In this document: piece after piece, positions 8,880-19,308 of the stretch
How the letters are laid out: every line of letters starts with the position of its first letter
Numbering within the stretch: the stretch's first letter is position 1
Source of the DNA: Calcarisporiella thermophila CBS 279.70
Taxonomy: Eukaryota > Calcarisporiellomycota
Assembly: GCF_041956535.1 (NCBI RefSeq)
Contig: NW_027192195.1
Location: forward strand, 6,143-31,224
Length of the DNA stretch: 25,082 bases
Reading direction: 5' to 3'
Translations under genes and position numbers: made by a program
Notes under the pieces: model-generated
Database searches by the model: none
What the model was told of the DNA's origin: nothing
What the model saw: the letters and a program-made list of their open reading frames with translations, nothing else

Positions 8880-9520
8880 TTTGGGTGATTGCGCTTTCTA
8901 GTAAATGGGGGGTTAGTTAGTTTGTCGACGGCGTTGGAAACCAGCGGCTGGGGAAAATGAGACGAGGAAAGGAAATGGCGCGCCTCTCCACGGCCCTTAT
9001 ATCCCTCATATTTGCCGAGGCGAGGTGCTGCTCGAGTGCCGGCTGCAGTTGGAGAAAATCTTGTTTCGAGCGTATTTCGATTGACGATCGATCCCTGAGG
9101 CGGACATGAAACATCCAATCTTCAACCACCTCCGAAACTCTTCCCATTCGCAGTGCCCTATCCACGTGGAGGCCCCTCTGATTGGACCCTAGCGTTGATA
9201 TTGATGCACGTGGAGCGAAGAGAGAAGAGGCCGCGCAAGCTGCGCAGAGGGGCCGGCGGCGGTGCAGCCAACGAAGGATACTTGCTGCACCGGCTTCGAG
9301 AGAGCGCAAACCGGAATGGACGAGCAAGCTCGGCTCTCTTGCATTTCCCAAATCGAAATAGCCAATAGCTCTGCTGCTGCTCCTCCGCTTTGGCCTCTGT
9401 GCTTGTCCGGCATCAGCGGATAGCCCATGAATCCTAGAGCAGTGCACGCCGCTTGAACAGCTTGCCACGTGAGCATCAGCCCGGTAACGATGCTGATGCA
9501 ACTCCACAATAAACTCCCTA
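8880..9520 (-). other. GC-rich island upstream of the microexon gene
   Basis: This stretch is clearly richer in G+C than its surroundings on both sides. It contains the leader and TATA box of the microexon gene, and further out two overlapping minus-strand open frames (8917-9507 and 9189-9509). The second begins with a hydrophobic stretch (SIVTGLMLTWQAVQAACTAL) that could be a membrane segment. I cannot assign either frame to a family. The simplest reading is promoter DNA, possibly including a decayed gene fragment. Confidence 0.4.
8997..9001 (-). promoter_or_regulatory. TATA box of the microexon gene
   Basis: TATAA within GGATATAAGGGCC lies about 120 bp upstream of the ATG on the minus strand. 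No ATG intervenes. The leader is pyrimidine-rich close to the start (CTAACTAACCCCCC), and the start context CCCAAAATG has A at -3. Confidence 0.6.
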
Positions 9521-9920
9521 AACGCTTGTTATCTTGGAAAATAATCCATCTTTAACTAAACTATTAGTTATTACAAGCTGTCTACATATGTGTCTTCTTA
9601 ATAATACGTTAACTTGTTTGGTCTATCTCAATGAAGCAAATCTCGGATTCAGTCAACTTAAAGATAATCTCATTATGTAATAATATAACATGGCTCTTAA
9701 GATAGACAGATGACCTTAATAAAAAATAGAGATCGTTGAGGGACAAAAGGAAATAGTATGAAATTTTTAAATAAGAACAAAAATTCAAAAAGAATATGAA
9801 ATCTCTGATCAGATATTAAATATATCTTCCCATAAATATTACACCAGAAAATAACAAAATAACAGCTAAGCCAGAACAAGTTAATAATGACATTATATCA
9901 TATCATGTGAAAAGAAGAAA
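9521..9920. other. AT-rich interval without a recognised gene
   Basis: No coding or RNA feature recognised. It may contain the left end of the Tc1/mariner remnant, but I could not find a terminal inverted repeat matching the right side. Confidence 0.35.
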
Positions 9921-10884
9921 ACGAGCCGTCCTATTACAAATAAGGGATTATCCAGCAGAGAGACCTCGCGCCAGTTTGGGGTGAGTTACTATATCGTCAA
10001 CAAATATCGTAGATTATGCACTTCAGAATCTTCTTAACCAGTCTCTGGTTGTCCACGTGTTCTCACTGAGAGTCAAGAGGAAGTCCTCGTACGAATTTTC
10101 AAGGCTGGAATATATGAGAATACACTAGACGCAAAGAAACATCTTGAAGAAGATTAAAATGCCAATTTGTCAGTGACCTCTGTAAGGAACGCATTGAAGT
10201 GAAACCAAATAAGCTCGAGATCTTGTGGAAAAAAGTCGTTTTTGGAAGCTAGCCATAGGAAAGCCCGACTATCCTTTGCACGTAAATATCGAAATTGGAG
10301 TTTATATAACTGGAAGCGTGTCATATGGTCAGATGAAAGCATATAGAGTGTTCAGTACAGGTAGGAGAAGATATTATTGGAAGGCTACAGGCGATACTAT
10401 ACGCGAGCATCATTTCAAAAATACAGTCAAGCACGGTAATGGTTCGGTTACCGTGTGGCCATGCATCACTTAGAAATTGGGTTTATGTGCCGAATCGAGA
10501 AGGGACTAGATGCACAACTTTACCAGAATATTTTAGGAGATGAATTAATGAGAACGCTAGATTGGTATGACCTCGACAAGAATCAAATTATTTTCCAGCA
10601 TGATAATGATCCTAAGCATACCACGCGTAGTACAGTGGAATGGCTAGCAAACCACGATATTAATGTACTAGGACGGCCAGCTCAGTCTCCTGAATGAGTT
10701 CATGTGGGATGAATTGGACAGAAGAATCGAAAATCGTGAGCAACAGCCGACTAATGCCCAGTCACTTTGGGATATACTACAGAAAGAGTGTGAGAAGATA
10801 GAACCAGAGTTGTGCGCTAAAGTTATAGGCACATTGCTATGGTGTCTAGAGGCGGTGATAAAAGCAAAGGGTGCTCATACAAGA
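9921..10884 (+). pseudogene. Tc1/mariner-family transposase, broken by stops and frameshifts
   Basis: Conceptual translation across three frames gives the whole family layout. An N-terminal helix-turn-helix region comes first (RAVLLQIRDYPAERPRA), then PRVLTESQEEVLVRIFKAG, the first catalytic aspartate in WSDES (about 10330), the second in FQHDNDPKHT (about 10605-10635), and WDELDRRI beside the third acidic position (about 10705). The C-terminal AVIKAKGAHT is also typical of fungal copies. Stops and frame changes occur near 9985, 10158, 10200, 10472 and 10695, and the residues just before WDEL seem to be lost. The enzyme would cut and paste DNA at TA sites; this copy cannot be active. Terminal repeats were not found. 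Confidence 0.85.
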
Positions 10885-10901
10885 TCTTGCAATTTTTTTT
10901 T

Positions 10902-11111
10902 TTAAATATCAAGACAAAATGGCCTCTTATAGGGTTGTCGGAGTTTTAAAATTTTGGAAAGATGGATGACTCCTGCTTTCGAAACGGGATAGGCATAATG
11001 GCTTATGCCAAATACTAGGTTGCTATTTGGAATGATACCTGATATGCTGCTGACGTTGATTATCTTTGCGTGATTTACTTGGGTTCCTTTTAATAGTGGC
11101 AAAAATATTCA
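10902..11111 (-). pseudogene. Short-chain dehydrogenase/reductase (SDR) fragment
   Basis: About 65 codons contain the SDR active-site core: FLPLLKG, then KIINVSSISG with the catalytic serine, then YPVSK, the Tyr-xxx-Lys catalytic pair, followed by AGVIHLSKIL. After this the similarity to the family stops. The N-terminal Rossmann half and the C-terminal substrate loop are both absent, so this is a remnant of an NAD(P)-dependent oxidoreductase of about 250 residues. It abuts the end of the Tc1/mariner remnant, which may have interrupted it. Confidence 0.75.
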
Positions 11112-11366
11112 AGTCAAATCAAATTTGGAAATTCAGCCTCGTCCAAAATTCCTCATTTCAAATGAAAGGCTCATAGAATTTTCTTCAGCCCAGAAACCAT
11201 CAGAGTAATGACGCGTCTTCACTAAATTATGGTAATGACTGTGCAAGAATTATTCTATATTGTCTCTTTATTAATGGTATAAGAATGAAACTTGATATTA
11301 ATCCAGATTTAAGAGAAGTATTTAAAATAAAAGAAATTAGTTATATTCAAACCTTGTGGTGAATCG

Positions 11367-13108
11367 ATGGGTCAACTGCTGTTGAGTACACTAGTAGTAA
11401 CCTTGTGGGTACACTCTATCAATACATCCCCCGTCCTCAAATGTCGCTGCCTGCCCAAAGATCCATGTTGGCCAGATACTACAGCGTGGGATCGGTTTAA
11501 TACAACTCTCGGGGGACGTCTACTCGCCACTTTTCCGCCTGCGTACCCTTGCCATGACCCTCATTATGACGAAGCCGCATGTAATGTGGTCAAAAAACAA
11601 TGGAATAATCCTTTATGGCGAATTGACCAGGCTGGTGCGATGCAATATGAGACCTGGGAGGTAGATAATAATGCAAACTGCTCGTCGAACACAAATCGCA
11701 CTTCTCCATGCCATCAAGGCTCCATCCCAGAGTATTCTGTAGATGTCTCGGACCGTGCGGATATACAACACGCCGTGAGGTTTGCTGCCAACAACCGACT
11801 ACGTCTTACCGTCAAAAATACCGGGCACGACTTTCTTGGGCGAAGCACGGCACCAGGTTCACTAAGTATTTGGACTCATCATCTCAAAAATATCACCTTT
11901 CATGAGTCCTTCGACGCTAGCGGCTGCACCAAGGGAGTATCTGCAGTTACGTTAGGAGCCGGCGTTGAATGGGGCGAAGCATACGAAGCAGTGAGCAAGC
12001 ACAACATGGAAATAGTGGGGGGGCAATCTTTTACGGTTGGTGCAGCAGGTGGATATGCTCAGGGTGGAGGTCACAGTCCGCTTGGTCCTAAGTATGGTAT
12101 GAGACCGGACAACGTCCTTCAGATGGAGGTTGTGACGGCGGACGGAGAGCTGCGAATCGCCAATGCTTGCCAGAATAAGGACCTTTTCTGGGCCTTGTGT
12201 GGAGGAGGAGGAGGTACGTTTGGTGTTGTGACGAGTGTAACCTATCGAACGTATCCTTCAAATCGTTATTCGGGCGCCATTTACAACGTCCAAATCGGCA
12301 ACGCATCATACCAAGACCTTCTGCGCGATATTCTACTTTTGCAACCTGCTCTCTCTGATGCAGGCTGGTCTGGCAACTTGGCAATCTCGACAAATCCATT
12401 TTTATTTTCTACCTGACCAGCTCCTCAGCCGCCAACGCTTCTTTCCAGCAACACATTGCCTCGCTTGTACAAAAACATCCTGGAGCCCTCTTCACGGGCA
12501 AGTTGCAAGATTTCCCCACCTACCTCGATTGGCTGCGCTCTGCTATTTGGCTTCAAAGCCCGGATCCCGCTGGCAATTGCACCATCGTAGGGGGTGATAA
12601 TATTCTTATGGGATCTCGTCTAATTCCACGCAGCAATCTCGAGAGTAAATCTTCCGCGACTGAGCTTGCCCGTGTCCTCCTTCAAACCATGGCAACGCTT
12701 CCACCCAACAGCCCGCTTGGGTTAGGACTCCTTGGTGGAGGTGAAGTAGCGCGTAATGGTGGAATCAATGCCGTCAATCCCGCATGGCGTAAATCCCTCT
12801 TGCATACCCTCTACATGATATCCTGGCCCGAAAACTCTTCCAATCAAAAGCAAAACGAGGTAGCCTCTGACATCACCAGAGTTATACAGCCACTTCGTGA
12901 TCTCATCCCTGACTCGGGCTGCTATGCCAATGAGGCCGATCCAAATGAACCCAATTGGCAGCAGGCCTTCTACGGTGACAATTACTCGCGCCTCAAAACT
13001 ATTAAGAATCAAGTGGATCCGACCGGCCTGTTTGTGTGTCGCAAATGCGTGGGCAGTGAAGACTGGTCCGAAGACTTAAACTGTCCTAGATACTCAATAT
13101 CGCAATAG
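11367..13108 (+). CDS. Secreted berberine-bridge-type FAD-linked oxidase, one frameshift
   Basis: The first part (11367-12416) has a signal peptide (MGQLLLSTLVVTLWVHS), then the FAD_binding_4 (PCMH) domain: ADIQHAVRFA, VKNTGHDFLGRS with a histidine suited to covalent FAD, GGGHSPLGPKYGM, and LFWALCGGGGGTFGVVTSV. The second part, in another frame up to 13108, carries the C-terminal BBE motif region (NWQQAFYGDNYSRLKTIKNQVDPTGLF, listed here by its key words NWQQAFYG and VDPTGLF). The new frame is open from about 12400, so the two parts join without missing residues at a T-run near 12395-12400. That fits loss of one base, either a real mutation or a sequencing error. No intron is needed elsewhere. 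Such enzymes oxidise small secondary metabolites or sugars outside the cell or in the secretory route; the substrate is unknown. Several NxT/S sites fit secretion. Confidence 0.85.
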
Positions 13109-14139
13109 AAAAAGGTGGACACATCGAGGTGTAAGTGTAATTTGCGAAGAGCAATTTAACGGATCATTCTAACTCGAAGCTGTAATTCTATTCGGTTGGA
13201 CGAAGCTTGTCTTAGGAGATAATAGATGATACAACCTTTACCGTCATCCTACACTTGCCCTAGAACGATACTAAGCCTAATGATATCAGCAACTAAGACA
13301 TCATAATACGGGGACTGGTAGAGATCCGAGGTTAGGGGAGATAAAAAAAGAGAAATCGGGGCGAATTTCCGAGTTGGTTCTCTAGACAAGATTAAGCGAA
13401 AAAGGGGGGAAATCTGTCTATTAATTGAATAGGAGGAATATGTTCTGGTTACACAAGCACGGAATGCCCACAAACGATGCAGCGTGGAATTCAAGCTTGC
13501 GACAAGGCACTTCTTTCCACTTACGCAGCAGCCTTCATACTGGATGATCAGAGTGGAGATTCACCGCACGACCTCCGCATTCCCTGAGTGATACCCCAAT
13601 ACTGAGCTACCAGATCTTAATGAGGCTTCCTTCCATAAGGTGCTTGTCGTCCCGCTACAGCCAACCACGCCGCCCCTGCGAAGAAATTTCTACCCAAGCT
13701 CACTGGACCTTCCACTTTTACCATACGCTCCAAGTTTTTGCAGTACACTTTTTTCGAATGTGATCGCAGGTTAACTAGCCTTATATCATAATTGTGCACG
13801 ATTCTGACTCGCGTTGATTTCGACAATTTTCTAAATACATGATAAAAAAATTTCCAGATGCTAGAATTGTATACGGCTTATTATACAAACTTTGCAATAA
13901 TAGCGACTTTTAAGCAATCATAAACGTAGATATCACTTTCCCGTATAAATTCATTTCTGAGGCTTATTTTAACATGTTCCTTACTCATACAGTAGAAATT
14001 TTAAAAATTGGAACACAAATTTAAGTTGATTTATGTTTTTATAAATGCGAAATCTAGACATACAATATGCTCTATGGTACAAAATGGGCCGGAATAAAGA
14101 GAAGCAACTCGATTAAAATCCATGAATTAAAAACTGTCA
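13109..14139. other. Interval without a recognised gene
   Basis: AT-rich with a few short open frames on both strands (13249-13494, 13617-13826). None has a recognisable domain, signal peptide or codon pattern. Confidence 0.4.
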
Positions 14140-14418
14140 ATCGTATTTGACAGTATATTCAGTAGTATTTTCGAGCTTGATTAACAGAGCAGCCATTTCA
14201 GACAGCTCATCCTTTTCTTTTCAAGCAAGTGTCGCTAATGCGCTGTGGATATCCTTAAATTGATTCAGTCTGGTTATGAATAAGAGGAGTTGCGAGAGAG
14301 AAACACTGCCGCCAAACTGAACCGCTTCATGGTCGGGTCGACTAAATTTAAGTGGAAAATGAATGTCTTCGGGCTCTAAGGAATTGTTGTTTCCCGAGGT
14401 AGAGCGATAAGCTTTCAC
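14140..14418 (-). pseudogene. Left copy of a head-to-head duplicated, unrecognised gene fragment
   Basis: On the minus strand this reads ...GGSVSLSQLLLFITRL, DIHSALATLA, a TGA stop (14221-14223), and then in the same frame KEKDELSEMAALLIKLENTTE. The right copy on the plus strand encodes matching text. The sequence looks helical with leucine spacing, and no family is recognised. The in-frame stop indicates decay. Confidence 0.55.
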
Positions 14419-14423
14419 TGCTT

Positions 14424-14690
14424 TTGAAAATCAAAATCGTAACAGGAAAGAACAATCGCAGAATTCGTCGACACGACCTTGAAACGAATCAATTTGCTCA
14501 GAGTGTTGCTCATTTAGAAGGCAGCGTTTCTCTCGCAACTCTTCTTATTCGTAGCCAGATTGAATCCATTCAAGCTAAGGATATCCACAATGCTTTAGCG
14601 ACAATTACTAAAAAGTAAAGGGTAAACTATCCGAAATTGCTGTTTTGTTAACCAAGCTTGAGAATACTACAGAACAAACTGTCAAACCCG
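14424..14690 (+). pseudogene. Right copy of the head-to-head duplicated gene fragment
   Basis: The plus strand reads EGSVSLATLLIRSQIESIQ, KDIHNALATITKK, a stop at 14616-14618, and then in another frame KLSEIAVLLTKLENTTE, matching the left copy word for word in several places. Similarity reaches about 14690. A further open frame continues to 14941 (LENGTLQNIFWTLSSLINLV) and may be the rest of the gene, present only on this side. Function unknown. Confidence 0.55.
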
Positions 14691-14941
14691 CGTTGGAGAA
14701 TGGCACGCTGCAAAATATATTTTGGACGCTTAGCTCTCTTATTAATCTTGTGGACAGAGGCCCTGAGCTCGTAAATGCTGATAGTACCTACAATAAGTTC
14801 AGCCTTCCATGCTTGGTTATTGTCGATGTGTGCAAAAATCTCAAAGCGTTTATGAAGGGGATTGCGCTCCTAAAAACCGCGAATATACACATGCATTTCT
14901 TGGGCGTCCCAATAGCTTGTAGCTTATTTGAAAATGAATAG

Positions 14942-15388
14942 ACTGCGAGTATACGAACGTTGATTAGCGATAAGATCCTCAGCTCATGAGAGACATTCGT
15001 AATATTATCCCACTAGCTCTGCAACCGGTTTGTTTTGGGCATATACCGTTGGGTAATCAAATAAATCTACACCAAAAAAAACGAGCACTACAAAGATTTT
15101 GGGGGTTAGCCAAGCTGTTATATTAACAGACACTAGATAAATTCGACAAAGGATACAAGGAAATTATTAAAGCATACCTCAATACTACAGCGGACTATCT
15201 TTAGAAAGGTATAATCATTGTGGGATGAGGGCAATCGGATTTGTCGCAAAACATACTAATATTGACGGATGTCGAACTCAGCGCATAGAAGCAACATGTG
15301 GTTCTCAAGCGATCCGCTAGCATTTAGGCCAGCCATAACAAACTCTTCAACACTCTCGATACATTTTTCAATAAACAAGAGAAAAAGC
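14942..15388. other. Interval without a recognised gene
   Basis: Nothing recognised. Its right end runs into the LTR-like repeat family. Confidence 0.35.
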
Positions 15389-15790
15389 GATTGTTATGTT
15401 TATATCAAACCAGAAATTCACGTAAGCTTTATTCCTTGCAATTCCATCCAATTGGAGGCTTAGAAGGCAAAATCTCTGTTGTGACGGGGGTTTTTAGTTG
15501 GAGAGAAAGATTTAACTCCTTCTTAATTTATTACAATCTCAAATGTACGTATATAATATATACGTACATTGGATATATTATATCCAATAAATGATGACGT
15601 AGCTACGTAGACAGAGATTAAGAAGATCTGAAAGTAACATATGTAACATCTGTGATTGGGTTTTAAGTTGGAGAGAGAGATTTAACTCCGTATGATTTAT
15701 TACAATATCAAATGTACGAATATATATCAAACACATGATAACATAGTTACGTAGACTCAGATTAAGAAGATCTGATAATAACATATGTGT
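15389..15790 (+). repeat. LTR-like repeat, two tandem copies preceded by internal sequence
   Basis: 15389-15478 matches 18594-18676 nearly base for base and looks like the internal end of a retroelement. Next come a first unit (about 15480-15648) and a second (about 15650-15790), both of the form TTAGTTGGAGAGA..GATTTAACTCC..TTACAAT..TGA(T/C)..ACGTAG..AGATTAAGAAGATCTGA..AACATATGT. The units begin near TGTGA and end near ACA or TCA, as LTRs do. The orientation given is arbitrary. Confidence 0.65.
15542..15587. repeat. Two adjacent perfect palindromes inside the first LTR-like unit
   Basis: 15542-15570 is a 29-bp palindrome (14-bp arms, one central base), followed by a second from 15569 to 15587 (9-bp arms, one central base). 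The other two copies of the repeat lack this extra sequence, so it is an insertion or local expansion in this copy only. Confidence 0.8.
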
Positions 15791-16522
15791 CACTCTGAAG
15801 TATGGATGGAAAACATATATAACGAAATCGTCGAAAAGAAGATTTCGTTCTTGTCGGAAAAGATAGGTTGTGTTTGCTCAGCTGCAAATTATAGGTATCA
15901 TAGCATATTAACAAGCAGGAGAAAATTGCCAGCAACCTCTTTTTTTTAATATGAGAAATATTATCCAATTTCGCAGAGTAATCTTCATCTGTATGCGGCT
16001 GCAGCTGAGCAAAGCTCAATCTTACTCCGTCTGCCTGCCCACCTCTTCTTTTTCGTAAGCAACAAGGTGAGGATAAAATCTGTGATTCAGATGCCACAGC
16101 ATTTTATCATACCAAAATATAGATCCATCACGACGGAAAGCACTGAATCGTCAGTTTGATAAAACAATTTTCCTAAAGTTATGGGGTTTTGAGAAATAGC
16201 TGAAGTAGATTTCCAAAATGCGTGGACGACGCAAGGTTGTTTATCATGGTTGCCCATGATTTTTCGACTGTTCAAAAAATTGCTCACAATCTCCCTGTTG
16301 AAAAACTAAATTAGAACTTATTTATTTATTACTCGTTCTGAGCTGGCGACGAATACAGCTGGGCAATTTCTCTTGGGCCGATTGCAAGCATTGCTCCCAC
16401 ATTATTTCAGTGAAATCAGAAGCGCAGACATTTTAACCGTGCTAGATAGTTGCAATTTAATATACAAAATAAATAATTTATTTTGATTCGAAAAATAATC
16501 AAGAGTATTATAAAATAACTTG
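15791..16522. other. AT-rich interval without a recognised gene
   Basis: Short open frames occur on the minus strand (15762-16097, 16087-16287, 16402-16629) but none shows a domain or plausible product. The part beside 16523 is the 3' flank of the DJ-1/PfpI gene. Confidence 0.4.
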
Positions 16523-17224
16523 TTATTTCGGGGTATTAGCGAATGGATCCCATGTGGGATCTTTATGAGGCACATACTCCATGAAATCACTGACCAATTT
16601 CGCCGTCGTCTCGTTATATATCTTTCCAATGAGGTAGTTGGTCAGATCCATGCCCGCCTGAACTCCTGAGCTAGTGAGGATGTTTCCATCCTCCACCCAG
16701 CGCGCACTGCGGACCCACTTAACATTAGGCCGTTGTTGCGAGACCCAATCAAACGCCCTTTTGTTAGAGGTCGCCATTTTGCCGTCCAATAGACCTGTCT
16801 TTGCAACTAATGCCGAGCCCGTACACACGGTCATTAAGTATTCCAACTTGGGGTATGTTTGCTTGATGAAATCGAGGAGCACAGTGTCGTTGATCGATGA
16901 CCATGTGCCGATTCCTCCAGGAACCATGAGGATATCAAGGTTGGGGGCGCTGTTGAACGAGTGGGTTGCAAAAACACTCTGTCCAATCACTGACGGAAAG
17001 TTAGGCGGGACTGCACTTACAGGTCCAACCTCGTGGGAGATAACTGAAACGCTCAGGTTGGTAGGATTGACGGCCGAGAGCAAGTTCCAATATTCCAGCG
17101 GACCAAAGACATCGAGAACCTCGAATCCAGGGTAGACAATCACACCGACGGAACGGGAGTGGACGCCAGTTGATAGCACAGCGACTAGCGCCAAAGTCAG
17201 CAGGAAATTCCGGAGACACTTCAT
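16523..17224 (-). CDS. Secreted DJ-1/PfpI-family protein
   Basis: 233 residues, intronless. An N-terminal signal peptide (MKCLRNFLLTLALVAVLSTG) precedes a single DJ-1/PfpI (class I glutamine amidotransferase-like) domain. That domain opens with VGVIVYPGFEVLDVFGPLE, where Glu44 is the conserved acidic residue, has DILMVPGGIG (about 97-106), and the nucleophile elbow VCTGS with Cys134. The later text ATSNKRAFDWV and TSSGVQAGMDL is typical of the isonitrile-hydratase and AraC-sensor-like branch. No AraC DNA-binding domain follows, so this is the stand-alone form. Family members include hydratases, glyoxalase-like enzymes and proteins of unknown activity; the substrate cannot be told here. Secretion is unusual for the family and is inferred from the leader. 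The start is the first ATG and gives the leader directly. Confidence 0.88.
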   Translation of the reverse strand: MKCLRNFLLTLALVAVLSTGVHSRSVGVIVYPGFEVLDVFGPLEYWNLLSAVNPTNLSVSVISHEVGPVSAVPPNFPSVIGQSVFATHSFNSAPNLDILMVPGGIGTWSSINDTVLLDFIKQTYPKLEYLMTVCTGSALVAKTGLLDGKMATSNKRAFDWVSQQRPNVKWVRSARWVEDGNILTSSGVQAGMDLTNYLIGKIYNETTAKLVSDFMEYVPHKDPTWDPFANTPK

Positions 17225-18593
17225 ATACTGGGTATTACTTCTGAATCCTGATTAGGAGTGCAACTTTAGCGAAAGTTATAGACTATAATAAGAAATACTA
17301 TATTTTCCCAAAAGATGAGAGTAATAATCGAGAAATCAATATAAAATAGAAATAGCTCAGTATTTATACAACCTGGATTTTTACTTGAATGACCGAGTAA
17401 ATTGATTTCTGAGTAGCTATTTTCTCCATCGCTAAAAGAATTTATTTCTGGAATTTTTTGTGCTTCATAGTCAGCCTCATCGTAGGTTGTGAGAAGAGAT
17501 GAACCCTAGTGAATTCCTGAGATAGTGGCTGTGGCTGTGCTTCAAGACAATTGAGAGATCTGTGGACTAGGATGCGTTTACATAACCTAGATGAAGTTTT
17601 AATCGGAAGACGGCGAAATAGGAAAAATATGCAGCTCTCTTATTTCATTGGACCTGCAAGTTTTGAACGAAGAGCCTATTGCGGTTACAGCTGAAGCCCA
17701 GCGACTCAGCCAAGATGAGTAAGTCCTGTTCTATTAGGCATTTGCTTATTATCATATCATCTGATGTAAATGTTGTCGAAAAGAAACAGATATCGAATGG
17801 GGTTAACTCAATGCAGTGAAACCAAGCTTACTCCTAATAATAGAAAATTGAATCGGAATCTGAGGGCAGTCATAACTAGTAAACCTCCAGGCCTTATAAT
17901 CCCTTCCGGTTGTCCACGAAATTTGGAAACAAGTCATCAAGGGCTCCTTTATTTGGAGGGATTGTTGCTGCTATCATCAGGATGATTATATATGTAGAAA
18001 AACGTCTATTTTTAATTCATGATCCGGGCAAATATCCAAAGTCATACAGAGAAATCGTAAAATGTTAAAAATATCGTTCAAAAAGTTGCACCCTCAAAAA
18101 AATAATGAGCAGAGCAATCTTTTAGGGTGCTTAAATAATGATGGGCTACGTCTTACACTCTGAATTTTTTTTCTCTGCTTAACTGCCTCATTTAGTTAGA
18201 ACATATAGTGTTGTTGCAAATAAAGTTCCGCCTATCTTCAGATACTTTCGCGATAAACATCGTCATCACTCTATTCTGCCTTGTATTTCTGGAAAGCTCA
18301 GCTAGTTTCGAAGAGTTAAACAACCTTCACCGCTACCACGAATGTAGGATGAAAGGGTTGGCCTTGAAAGATATTGAATTGTTGTTCATCAGGCGCTTAA
18401 TATAGGTTTTTTTCTGAGATAAAAGCGATTTCAGGAGATCTGTTCTGTCTCCTCTGAAATAGCGAAATCAATCTCTCCTTGAGAACCAGTAACCGCTTTG
18501 GTGAGTAAAAACATTTCAATTTCTCAATTGACCAAAAATCTCTTCAACCACCACTTATTCTCTTATTGATGATTGAGATAATGGGATTGTTAT
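17225..18593. other. AT-rich interval without a recognised gene
   Basis: Open frames of 60-70 codons occur (17770-17985, 18208-18405) without recognisable domains. The second starts with a hydrophobic stretch (INIVITLFCLVFLESSAS) that resembles a signal peptide, but the frame is short and unsupported, so I do not call it. Confidence 0.4.
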
Positions 18594-18812
18594 GTTTATA
18601 TCAAACCAGAAATTCACGTAAACTTTATTCCTTGAAATTCCATCCAATTGGAGGCTTAGAAGGCAAAATCTCTGTGATTGGGTTTTAGTTGGAGAGAAAG
18701 ATTTAGCTCCGTATGATTTATTACAATCTCGAATGTGCGTATATATATCAATTAAATGATGACGTAGCTAGATAGACAGAGAATAAGAAGATCTGAAAGT
18801 TACACATGTGAC
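18594..18812 (+). repeat. LTR-like repeat, third copy with internal end
   Basis: 18594-18676 repeats 15389-15478, and the unit from about 18674 to 18812 repeats the two LTR-like units there. The unit starts TGTGATTGGG and ends ACACATGTGACA, giving TG..CA boundaries and a length of about 140 bp. No coding sequence adjoins it, so it is an isolated remnant. Confidence 0.65.
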
Positions 18813-19308
18813 AAAAGCGTAAATGCTCATAAGCCACACATTGCATGCCGATTAAAGAGCTTTGGTATTCTGTTTATTAAAATTGTTAATGTCTTTCTAT
18901 GTTATTTCATCGACTCCTCTTCCGAATAATATTCAACTTGTATGTATATTCTAGGAATATTTCAGATACTCTCTAGCCAAATTATACGGAAAAGCAATGA
19001 ACAATAGATCCTTATGCACAGGAGATTTGCGCAAAGATTCGAATTTTATTTCGATACTTTGGTGTTGGTGAAAACTTGAATATATTATATTATGGGTTAT
19101 GTATATACTTAGGGGATAATTTGGAATCAATGCATTCATAACGACCTATATATACCCGAAACTACATGTATATTGGCAATATATATGAGGTAAGTTTAGA
19201 ACCAAGCCATAGAGAGTTTACATTTATTTAATATCATCCTATATTTCACCCTCTAATCATTTGTGAAATTGAAACAGGAAGTAAACCAGATTAAAGTATT
19301 CGTTCAAT
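18813..19308. other. AT-rich interval without a recognised gene
   Basis: Nothing recognised. The part near 19308 is the 3' flank of the alcohol dehydrogenase gene. Confidence 0.35.

Noticed and set aside
8917-9507. 196-codon minus-strand open frame as a gene
   Set aside because: It overlaps the TATA box and leader of the microexon gene, has Arg/Ser-rich GC-driven composition and no recognisable domain.
16674-17135. 153-codon plus-strand frame
   Set aside because: Antisense shadow of the DJ-1/PfpI gene, which has a signal peptide and the conserved VCTGS motif.
18208-18405. Short frame with a leader-like hydrophobic start
   Set aside because: The hydrophobic stretch is not at a convincing N-terminus, and there is no cysteine pattern, domain or supporting context.
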